Virus record (IMG/VR): IMGVR_UViG_3300032053_000396 | Location: 1 to 28,311 of that record | Strand: one strand, 5' to 3' | Length of the DNA: 28,311 nucleotides | Origin: a virus | Shown: positions 1-6,655 of the stretch, in pieces | Layout: every line of letters starts with the position of its first letter | Numbering within the stretch: position 1 is the first letter of the stretch | Notes under the pieces: model-generated | What the model was told of the DNA's origin: nothing | The model's database searches: none | What the model saw: only the letters and a program-made list of their open reading frames with translations | Program-made: the position numbers and the translations under genes

Positions 1-2884
1 AGATGTTTAGGAAATCCGAAGCAAAAGGATCCTCGAACTCTTCCCATCTCGGATAGGTAAAAACATTACCTCGTTTGATGGCATTGAATAGATCGGACAT
101 AACTTCGGTTCTATGACACAGGAATCGGGGCACACCTAGACGCGGCTCAAAGGAAAGCTTCTTTTTGACGTTACCTACCCATTGGTATTTCTTGACTCTC
201 TCTGCCCCAAATTCCCGGACCAGCTCGTCATTAGGCCAATGACCTCCGCCGTAGTCAGTCCCTATTGTCCGTACGTTGAAATCCTTAACGAGCTGTTTGA
301 TAATGTCCAACTGGTACTTAGGTTCGGATTCTGACCCCTCAAACCTATGGAAATAGATATAGGTGAACTTCTCCATATTGAACGGGAGGTACCCTCCAAT
401 GGACACAACAGTATATGCGGCCTCTCCGGTACCCCAGTCCACACCCATGAACAACGGGTAGTGGTTGGCATATTGCGTGGCCTCCCGGTAGTACTGCATA
501 GAGAGGTCATCCCAACAATTCTTCCGTACGTCTTGTCGGGTGAGCGGCCGAGTTCCGGAATCGAAACTACGCCCTAACACCTCATTATGGAACTTGGCCC
601 GGCTGTACTTCCGCTGCTTATCCTTGATGTCGGAGAATTCAATCCAGGGGACCATCAACTGTGGTAGTCGATAACCCTCAAATGGTTTTTCAACCCGGGG
701 GTTCGGGTTCATAGCTACCCAACGGCAGTCGGGGTCATTGGCGTATAGCTGTTTCCCACATTTGTCACAGATTAGACTGGTGTTACCAATATTGTCCTCA
801 TCCAAGATATTCCAATGCCATGAGCCAGGATTGGTAGGAGTACCGTGGTGCTTGCACGGTACAGTCCATTCACTCTGCGTAGAGAACCTAGACCAGTAGT
901 GCTCCAAGGAATTGTCTAGAGACTTAGGAGTACCACTGTACGTAAAGAGTTTGAACGAGGAGTGAGAGGCGCACTCTTCTATGACAGGAATGTTCTCCAA
1001 TGAAATATCCTGGAACTCGTCAATCATAACCTTGTCTGCGGGAATTCCACGTACGCGGTCTGCGTTCAAGAAGGCAAAACGCAGTGTTATCTGAGATTGA
1101 TTGACAAACTTTTTCTCGAGAACGTTGGAGAGCAACTTGCTGTTGGAGTAGTTCTTTAGGATCGGAGAGATCTCCATAGGTTCTTTGAGGCGGTCCCGGC
1201 TGAAAACTTTGGTCTGCTGGTTGGAAGGAGAAACATACAGCACCCGGAAGAACGGGTTCATGGCGCAATAAGCCAAACAAGTGTTACCGAGTAATGTGGA
1301 ATTGTGAGTGACAAGACCTTCAGCAACAAAATTGTGGGTACCCTCAACTTCAAAATCGACACACTCTTGTTTTCCAATTGGGGCGATCTCTACAATTTCG
1401 TCCCAGTAAAGATCTGTATCTAGATGAATCTCTAGCTGAGTCACTAAAGTTTGATCAAAACGTTTATCGGAACGGAAGAACCTAACAAACTCAGTGATCT
1501 TTTCTTTGGTCGGTGGGTATTTCAAGGACTTTCGCAGCTCACCTTGAGTGCCCCAGGCGTAGAGACTAGATTTATTTTCACTGCGCCCTTCATGCCAAGC
1601 TTGTGAAGAGGACAATTTCCTTGATTCATAAATCTGTAGAATGAGTGCATTAATTTCTTTGGGATACGTATCTCGATTATTGTTCTTGCCACTTTTTGGA
1701 GGACAAACCTTTTCAGATTTTCCGAAAGCCCCGACGTCGGCCAGAAACCGACGAATACCTTCTTGAGTTTCAATACGGAGGATGTACGCTAGCTTCTTCT
1801 CTCCACGCCTTTTGTAGATGCTAGGCCAATTCTCTCGGATCTTAGAAGGTATTCCAAACTTCCAAAGTAGCGCTTGCACTTGTTTAATAAGAGTCTTGGA
1901 AATCGAGCAGTATTCAATCGAGTATTTGGAAGGTCCATTTTGTTTTACGTGCCCGTCTGTAGACCAAAGACGATTCAAGAAAAGAGCAGTTTGGCGACGG
2001 TCAAGATCAAATACCCAATGAGGAATAAATTTTGTTCCGGACTTATGGCCAAGAAGCCCGTCTTCTTGAAGCCATCTATGAACCGTTCCTTGATGTACAC
2101 GAATTTGTTTTGCTCTAACCTCTTGTTTGGAAATTATCTTATAGGTGTTTCTAATCAGCCACAAATCTTCAAGAAACTCGTCTAGTTTTACTCCTGGTAA
2201 CGAAGTAAACCCTATATGATAGGGAGTACCCATTCCCCCATCACCAATTAAATACGCAGTGAGTCTAACTCTCTCATCGGGCATCTCGCATTCGCCGGTA
2301 AAAACTCCACACCGTCGAACTGCTGCTACCCTATCACCAATCTTTAAGTTGCCCCCCACCGCCCAATGGTCCCATTTTCGCATAGGGTGAGTAAGAGCTA
2401 TTTCTACTGAATGCCCCTGCCGAGTTTTTACCCTGATGCACTGTTTAGAATATCGTCGTGAAACCCAAGTCACAGTTCCAACCCCCGTATGGATACCGTC
2501 TGTGAGCATGGTTGATAACTCATCGCCAACTTTTACATCTCCAGCTCTAATAAGATTGCCGTTTGCTAAACTTACAAGAGTATTAACCTCTTCGCATTTC
2601 TCGACCTGCCTCCCGGCGCATAACAATTTTCTCTTGGCGGGAGAATCATAGATAGCTCTAAGGTAGTCTCGACCTTTGAAGCTGAATTTATCGAGGCCTC
2701 CCTTGGCGGGCATGTAAACGGCAAACTCGATGAACTCTGATGGGTGGGAATAAATCTTGTCTTGAGCAGCAATCTGCCGCAGTTCCTCATCTTCGTCGAG
2801 GTAAGGGTTATCTGGTTGAGAGTCCTTATCCTCTTCAAAGTAGTCGTAGGGGGTCCGAGGATGATTATTGATCTCGACAAGCAT
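1..2884 (-). CDS. terL: Terminase large subunit, 3' end outside window, interrupted by an intein
   Basis: This is the ATPase/nuclease motor that pumps DNA through the portal into the capsid. The frame is open from the ATG at 2884 to the window edge (about 961 codons), so the C-terminus is missing. Residues 1-96 end in GRQVEK, the first half of a Walker A loop. A 432-aa intein follows (residues 97-528), and the extein resumes with STLLGN, so spliced protein would read GRQVEKSTLLGN. Later landmarks are Walker B MIDEFQD (D622, E623), a coupling-type SGTPKS, a putative Zn knuckle (C677, C706, C709), and nuclease motifs GVDWG (D816) and GTDYGGG (D877). The spacing suits a TerL with a Zn-containing insert. 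An AGGAA lies about 10 nt upstream of the ATG, a weak SD. The gene is divergent from the RNase HII cassette. Family assignment is secure; the packaging type cannot be told. Confidence 0.93.
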   Translation of the reverse strand, partial: MLVEINNHPRTPYDYFEEDKDSQPDNPYLDEDEELRQIAAQDKIYSHPSEFIEFAVYMPAKGGLDKFSFKGRDYLRAIYDSPAKRKLLCAGRQVEKCEEVNTLVSLANGNLIRAGDVKVGDELSTMLTDGIHTGVGTVTWVSRRYSKQCIRVKTRQGHSVEIALTHPMRKWDHWAVGGNLKIGDRVAAVRRCGVFTGECEMPDERVRLTAYLIGDGGMGTPYHIGFTSLPGVKLDEFLEDLWLIRNTYKIISKQEVRAKQIRVHQGTVHRWLQEDGLLGHKSGTKFIPHWVFDLDRRQTALFLNRLWSTDGHVKQNGPSKYSIEYCSISKTLIKQVQALLWKFGIPSKIRENWPSIYKRRGEKKLAYILRIETQEGIRRFLADVGAFGKSEKVCPPKSGKNNNRDTYPKEINALILQIYESRKLSSSQAWHEGRSENKSSLYAWGTQGELRKSLKYPPTKEKITEFVRFFRSDKRFDQTLVTQLEIHLDTDLYWDEIVEIAPIGKQECVDFEVEGTHNFVAEGLVTHNSTLLGNTCLAYCAMNPFFRVLYVSPSNQQTKVFSRDRLKEPMEISPILKNYSNSKLLSNVLEKKFVNQSQITLRFAFLNADRVRGIPADKVMIDEFQDISLENIPVIEECASHSSFKLFTYSGTPKSLDNSLEHYWSRFSTQSEWTVPCKHHGTPTNPGSWHWNILDEDNIGNTSLICDKCGKQLYANDPDCRWVAMNPNPRVEKPFEGYRLPQLMVPWIEFSDIKDKQRKYSRAKFHNEVLGRSFDSGTRPLTRQDVRKNCWDDLSMQYYREATQYANHYPLFMGVDWGTGEAAYTVVSIGGYLPFNMEKFTYIYFHRFEGSESEPKYQLDIIKQLVKDFNVRTIGTDYGGGHWPNDELVREFGAERVKKYQWVGNVKKKLSFEPRLGVPRFLCHRTEVMSDLFNAIKRGNVFTYPRWEEFEDPFASDFLNI
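1301..2596 (-). other. Intein in terminase Walker A loop (LAGLIDADG type, 432 aa)
   Basis: The coding frame continues through a 432-aa insert that starts with Cys (CEEVNTLVS) and ends GLVTHN, followed by extein Ser. Block B is seen as ALTHP. Two LAGLIDADG-like motifs are present (AYLIGDGGMG and LWSTDGHV). The C-terminal splicing blocks are FEVEGTHNFVAEGLVTHN. These are the parts of a canonical class 1 intein with a homing endonuclease, and no stop or frameshift is seen. The insertion lies between Lys and Ser of the P-loop, so the unspliced protein should not bind ATP productively. Boundaries follow from the Cys1 and Asn/Ser junctions and keep the extein in frame. Confidence 0.95.
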
Positions 2885-2896
2885 TCTAACTAAATT
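2868..2896 (+). promoter_or_regulatory. Candidate sigma70-like promoter for the plus-strand cassette
   Basis: A TTGATC (2868-2873) is followed after 17 nt by TAAATT (2891-2896), 18 nt before the ATG at 2915. It overlaps the first codons of the divergent terminase gene. A second AT-rich box, TATAAG, lies at 2902-2907. If real, the cassette would be read by host polymerase rather than only by the phage enzyme. The match is by eye only. Confidence 0.28.
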
Positions 2897-2914
2897 CCTG
2901 GTATAAGATTTTCA

Positions 2915-3280
2915 ATGTCTACAGCTAGCCAAAAAACGTTGCGTGATCGTCTGTTATGGGTTGAGAACGCCCGACAGGGTATTTTGAGTGCCATAGGAGA
3001 CGATGTAGTCGGTACGAGGTTCACTGTCCATCCCACTGTAGACCCTCTCAAGCTAATTCTCAAGGTAACATTACGGCGACCTTTGACCAAGAACACAAAA
3101 GGCCATTTGAGAACATATCTTCGCTGCCATGCTGAGAGCAGCGGATGCGAACTACCAACCATCAAAATCAAAGACTCTTGGATACAGGCAGAAGTCCTTA
3201 TTCAGAGCAGACACAGGAGTCGTGATGCAAAAGGACATTTTCAGAGAGGGGGTAGGAAGTTTACTGGCCGGACTGGATGA
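2915..3280 (+). CDS. Hypothetical protein, 121 aa, overlapping the RNase HII start
   Basis: This open frame begins 30 nt from the divergent terminase start and ends 56 nt inside the RNase HII gene, in another frame. The product is basic and has no motif that I recognise. Its middle part (about residues 30-100) alternates hydrophobic and polar residues, as in beta strands, and does not look like random translation. No good SD precedes the ATG, so it may be leaderless or a weak start. It fills a gap that would otherwise be empty between two divergent genes, which supports it. It could also be a remnant, or the long overlap could mean that the true stop region is not conserved. Function unknown. 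Confidence 0.5.
   Translation: MSTASQKTLRDRLLWVENARQGILSAIGDDVVGTRFTVHPTVDPLKLILKVTLRRPLTKNTKGHLRTYLRCHAESSGCELPTIKIKDSWIQAEVLIQSRHRSRDAKGHFQRGGRKFTGRTG
3215..3219 (+). promoter_or_regulatory. RBS that sets the RNase HII start
   Basis: AGGAG lies 5 nt before the ATG at 3225. This favours 3225 over an in-frame ATG at 3129, which would add 32 residues ahead of the conserved N-terminus of the family. Confidence 0.7.
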
Positions 3281-3842
3281 AGTCGGTCTGGGTTCTTTCG
3301 CTGGGCCGATTTGTGTCGTTGTTGTTGCCTTCCCCAAAGATTTCCCACCGATACCCGGGGTCAAAGACTCCAAAAAACTAAGCCGAAAGAATAGGGAGAA
3401 ACTCGCTCCCCAGATCTTGAAGGCCGCGTCCTTCTTCGGGATTGGTTGGGCTCACCCACAACTCATAGACAGTGCTGGTATAACCAAAGCATGGCAGCAT
3501 GCGGCGGACCAAGCACTTCAAGGTGCTCCCAGATTTGACTGTCTTTACGTGGATGGAATGCGGCGGGTAAAGTCGTATCGGGGACCCGAAGTCGTTGAGC
3601 CCCACGGGGAAGACAAATGGTGGCAAGTAGCCGCAGCTAGTATCGTAGCTAAAGTGAGCCGGGACCACGACATGAGAGAAATGTCCAACATCCACCAGGG
3701 CTACGGATTCGAGAAACACGTCGGGTACGGTACCAAGGCCCACATCAACAAGATATTGGAGCTTGGACCTTGCTCTTACCATCGAATGACCTTTCTGAAG
3801 AAGCTCTACATGCAATCCTACGAAGCCCTTGGGTATAAGTAA
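3225..3842 (+). CDS. rnhB: Ribonuclease HII
   Basis: The 205-aa product is a full-length RNase HII, the metal-dependent endonuclease that cuts the RNA strand of RNA-DNA hybrids and starts removal of single ribonucleotides from DNA. The signature GLDEVGLGSFAGP gives acidic residues D18 and E19. DSKKLS follows at 48-53, then VDGM with D110, and ASIVAKVSRD with D147, which together make up the DEDD active site. The start at 3225 is chosen from the AGGAG just upstream and because it puts the first motif at the usual distance from the N-terminus. The gene sits between an unknown ORF and the amidase gene on the plus strand, amid minus-strand late genes. Primer or R-loop removal during phage replication is the likely role (inference). 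Confidence 0.95.
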   Translation: MQKDIFREGVGSLLAGLDEVGLGSFAGPICVVVVAFPKDFPPIPGVKDSKKLSRKNREKLAPQILKAASFFGIGWAHPQLIDSAGITKAWQHAADQALQGAPRFDCLYVDGMRRVKSYRGPEVVEPHGEDKWWQVAAASIVAKVSRDHDMREMSNIHQGYGFEKHVGYGTKAHINKILELGPCSYHRMTFLKKLYMQSYEALGYK

Positions 3843-3845
3843 GAT

Positions 3846-3864
3846 GGAGGGAATAATTCCCTCC
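3846..3864. repeat. Perfect inverted repeat between rnhB and the amidase gene
   Basis: GGAGGGAATAATTCCCTCC is a 9+1+9 perfect palindrome starting 4 nt after the rnhB stop and ending 17 nt before the next ATG. RNA could fold as a 6-bp GC-rich stem with an AATAATT loop. No T-run follows, so it is not a standard terminator. It could protect the 3' end of the upstream message, set relative expression, or bind a protein. The 5' arm contains GGAGG, so the hairpin also hides an SD-like sequence. Confidence 0.6.
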
Positions 3865-3881
3865 ACAACCGGAGGAAAACC

Positions 3882-4889
3882 ATGTACACCGAAGACCTGC
3901 CACTGCGGGTCATTGATCTGGGGTCTAAGGAAAAGGACAGGTGGAAACACGTTGTCGAGCAAGACTACAAATCAATGCGCGCACTGGCCAAGCAAGCAAT
4001 GCAGGAGTTGAAGTCGGTATCACCACTGCTACTCTCACCCACCTTGCATCTAATATTTCGGACAGCGTACGAGCTCTGTGGAGGAATGTTCTTGGGGGAG
4101 CTGAAGTCTCTGGCCCGCGGAATGAACATCTCCGCATCTCTGGCAACCGTACTCAACTGCACCTACGAACTAAGCCACGTCGGAGGGGCAATGAGATCAT
4201 TCGGTTGCACGGCCGCAATCAAGAAAACAAAGGACTGCGGGCTTGTACTGGTGAGAAATTTGGACTGGCCATTGTCCAAGATTGGGAAGGCTACGAGAAT
4301 ATTCAAGTTCGTCGACCGGAGTAGGCATTTTCTCTCTGTGGGTGTGGCCGGGTACGTTGGGGTGCTTTCTGGGATGTTGCCTGGCAAATATGCTGTCACC
4401 ATCAACTGGGCACCACCCTACCGGTTACCCTCTATGAAGAAACCGGGAGCATCATTCCTACTGAGAAAGGTTCTTGAAGAATGCAACTCCTACAAAGAGG
4501 CGGTTCGGGTCTTGTCCACATGCCCGATGTCTACCTCGGCGTTCTTCACAGTCTGCGGTGTGAAGAGTGGTGAAGCGTGCGTGATAGAGAGAACTCAGAC
4601 GGATGCAGCCGTACGGAAAATACATCACGGTCAGTTGGTTCAGGCAAACCATTTTGTGTCCAGCAAATACCAACACCTCAATGCAGCTTTGGATGACGAT
4701 GGAGACTCCGGAGTTTTGGAGTTCTCTCAAGAGAGGGCCGGGCTGCTTGAAAAAAGACTGACCGGAGAGAAGACTTTCCGGCAGACCTTCAATGCTTTGG
4801 ATGAAGACTGGGTGTTGAATGGAGACACTACTCAGCAGATGGCATTCTGCCCGAAGACAGGAGAGATGAAAGTTGGACGGTGGACTTAG
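3882..4889 (+). CDS. Acid ceramidase/NAAA-like Ntn-hydrolase (amidase)
   Basis: The 335-aa product matches the N-acylethanolamine acid amidase/acid ceramidase group of cysteine Ntn-hydrolases, which cut the amide bond of N-acyl lipids or related amides after self-cleavage. The N-terminal part carries an LPLRVIDLGS...DRW pattern like the NAAA-beta segment of those enzymes. The predicted nucleophile is C109 in SFGCTAAI, at which self-cleavage would free the catalytic Cys. RNLDWP follows, with R125 and D128. The offsets of 16 and 19 from Cys agree with those I recall for human NAAA (C126/R142/D145) and acid ceramidase. N256 in QANHF is a candidate for the conserved Asn. No signal peptide is obvious. 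GGAGG sits 6 nt upstream of the ATG. Its stop overlaps by 4 nt the stop of the convergent 522-aa gene. Substrate unknown; a penicillin-acylase or bile-salt-hydrolase-like activity is an alternative. Confidence 0.82.
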   Translation: MYTEDLPLRVIDLGSKEKDRWKHVVEQDYKSMRALAKQAMQELKSVSPLLLSPTLHLIFRTAYELCGGMFLGELKSLARGMNISASLATVLNCTYELSHVGGAMRSFGCTAAIKKTKDCGLVLVRNLDWPLSKIGKATRIFKFVDRSRHFLSVGVAGYVGVLSGMLPGKYAVTINWAPPYRLPSMKKPGASFLLRKVLEECNSYKEAVRVLSTCPMSTSAFFTVCGVKSGEACVIERTQTDAAVRKIHHGQLVQANHFVSSKYQHLNAALDDDGDSGVLEFSQERAGLLEKRLTGEKTFRQTFNALDEDWVLNGDTTQQMAFCPKTGEMKVGRWT

Positions 4890-6454
4890 TCTTTGTCCTT
4901 CTGACCCATCAGGGCCTTGGCTCCGCGGTACGCCCCGTAGCCAAGGCCCAATCCTGCTGCTCCTCTTATAGCCCAAGGTAGCACAGACAGTGCCTTCTCA
5001 TATAGCAACTGTGGACCAGTCCGTTTGGCGTGATAGATGCCTGCCGTCTCCAGTGCCGCAGACCTTCGGATATGGTGGGGTAGAATGTTAGCACCCTCTA
5101 CACCCTTGGCCAGGCAAACGGGGGAGGCCATACCCGGTAGACTGGAGCATACCGATGCTCCCGGTGACGGTGCTTCTTTACCCCCAAGTGCTCGAGCTAC
5201 AGACTCCGGAAGGAATGATCGGCCGGCGCTACGAACCCCACGCGGGGTGTCGTACATGCTACCCCGGGCTGCTCCTCCAAATCTTTCCTCAAGTCCCTCT
5301 TCAGCTATTTGTCGTGTCTCGAGGTTCTCCAAGAACTTCTCCCTGTGAGCTGGGTCTTTGAACCTCTTGATGATGACGTCGTCTCCTTTGTCAGGGTGAG
5401 CTGAGTACCCGTAGGCACCACCCTCCTGCGGAGAAGCGTGAACGTACCCGAACGCACCCCTCTTTCGATTCTTAGGTACGCTGGTTACTGTGGTGACGTG
5501 ATACCCGTGAGGATCTGCCCCCAGGCCCGATATCATAGACTTGAAGTACCCAGATTTTCCGGGAGATGACGTGAGCACAATGTCACCAGGCTGTAGAGCC
5601 TTACTTACGTCTCTCACACTCTTCAGCTTCTTTCCCTTTTCTGGGGCATTGGAGGAAAGTGACAAGGCCTTCGACTTCAGACCCTGGAGTATGGGGGCAG
5701 ACCCAAAGAAGGCTCCTGCTGCAGCAGGTGTGTAGTCGGAGACATTCTTGTTGTCAGAGCTCATTTTATTGAGTCCGTAAGCGATAGGTGCCGCAACTGC
5801 AGTTCCAGTCAGGAGCCGTGTGAGGTTTTCCTGACTTCGGGCGCGGGACACTGCATCACGGTGAGCCCACATCCTATTCTCCAGGTCCAGGCTACCCTTA
5901 TCGCCCCATTCCATAGAGACAGGCTTCTTCCCACCAATCACGTCTCGGATGTACCCATGGGTGACGTCCCGATTCATCCCCTTGAGCTGACGAACCCCTC
6001 GGTGGGAATCTAGTACGTTGCTCATCCCCTTGTTCAAGGCGGATTCTGATTTCCTGCCTGCCAAAAGCCCCATGTAGTCTTTACCAATCGTGGCAAGCCT
6101 CTTACCCTTTGGTATCTTGTCTATGTAGTCCAGGCCCCGGAATGTCGCCCCCGCTTCCTTTTCCTCTGCTGACTCTTCTTTGGCTGGAGCGTCCTCTTCG
6201 AGAGGGCCACCCGGTATAGCCCCAGATCCCTTCTCTACATCAGGACCAATATCACCCCCGTGGGGCGCTTCAACCTCTTCGGCTTCTTTCATGATGATGG
6301 ATAGCTCGTCCAAGAATGCAGCTTGTTTCACATGCTCTGGAAGCTTGCCTTTAGGCGTTGCATCTTCCCAGTGTTTCACAGTTGCGGCCGAGATCTCACC
6401 ACGACTCTTCATGGCGTAGAACTTACGGCGCTGTGCTTGAGATTTGAACGGCAT
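4886..6454 (-). CDS. Virion-type protein with permuted papain-like (NlpC/P60, YiiX-like) domain
   Basis: This 522-aa protein is the last gene of the RNA polymerase/virion string. Residues 1-40 (PFKSQAQRRKFYAMKSRG...WEDATPKGK) form a short module that recurs at the N-terminus of phage proteins. Residues 60-100 are acidic and Pro/Gly-rich. Hydrophobic stretches occur near 214-226, 242-254 and 494-510. Residues 288-450 resemble the circularly permuted papain fold: QPGDIVL at 288-294, a His in GYHVTTVT (H319, or H316), and a downstream Cys in SVCSSLPG (C436). That His-before-Cys order is typical of YiiX/LRAT-like enzymes. The protein may cut or modify peptidoglycan or an acyl/peptide bond during entry (inference). 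AGGAGGT precedes the ATG and lies inside the last codons of the upstream gene. The stop overlaps the convergent amidase stop. Confidence 0.68.
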   Translation of the reverse strand: MPFKSQAQRRKFYAMKSRGEISAATVKHWEDATPKGKLPEHVKQAAFLDELSIIMKEAEEVEAPHGGDIGPDVEKGSGAIPGGPLEEDAPAKEESAEEKEAGATFRGLDYIDKIPKGKRLATIGKDYMGLLAGRKSESALNKGMSNVLDSHRGVRQLKGMNRDVTHGYIRDVIGGKKPVSMEWGDKGSLDLENRMWAHRDAVSRARSQENLTRLLTGTAVAAPIAYGLNKMSSDNKNVSDYTPAAAGAFFGSAPILQGLKSKALSLSSNAPEKGKKLKSVRDVSKALQPGDIVLTSSPGKSGYFKSMISGLGADPHGYHVTTVTSVPKNRKRGAFGYVHASPQEGGAYGYSAHPDKGDDVIIKRFKDPAHREKFLENLETRQIAEEGLEERFGGAARGSMYDTPRGVRSAGRSFLPESVARALGGKEAPSPGASVCSSLPGMASPVCLAKGVEGANILPHHIRRSAALETAGIYHAKRTGPQLLYEKALSVLPWAIRGAAGLGLGYGAYRGAKALMGQKDKD

Positions 6455-6457
6455 GAC

Positions 6458-6655
6458 TTACCTCCTAATACGTCCTTTGAAAAGCAAGGCAGAGGCGATA
6501 AAGGGAGCTGACAAGGCAGCAGGGGCAACTGCATATGACCCGTAGGCCTTCCAAAGGTTATGCCTCATCTTCCCTAATTCTTCTGGGGTATAGCTACCAG
6601 TTTCTTTCACTGTTCGGTACCCTTTTAGAGATGCCTGAGCCTCATCAATCATCAT
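6458..6655 (-). CDS. Small membrane protein, 65 aa
   Basis: The start ATG overlaps the ligase stop as ATGA, and the stop is 3 nt from the next ATG, so the gene is embedded in the operon and probably translationally coupled. Residues 1-38 are polar and charged. Residues 40-59 (SYAVAPAALSAPFIASALLF) form one likely transmembrane helix, followed by a basic tail KGRIRR, which suggests that the C-terminus stays inside. It has the size of a small holin-like or spanin-like protein, but a single helix and position are not enough to claim that. Family not recognised. Confidence 0.75.
   Translation of the reverse strand: MMIDEAQASLKGYRTVKETGSYTPEELGKMRHNLWKAYGSYAVAPAALSAPFIASALLFKGRIRR

Noticed and set aside
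1522-2185. Several short frames on both strands inside the terminase intein, which first suggested a broken region
   Set aside because: The minus-strand terminase frame is open throughout and encodes a complete intein.
2890-3171. Minus-strand 93-aa open frame opposite the 121-aa ORF
   Set aside because: Composition looks like shadow translation, with no start signal. It would end only a few nt before the terminase ATG, so it is not wholly excluded.
3846-3864. Hairpin considered as an rnhB terminator
   Set aside because: No T-run follows, and the next gene begins 17 nt later.
3378-3962. Minus-strand 194-aa open frame opposite RNase HII
   Set aside because: It is antisense to a gene with a complete active site and has no domain or SD.
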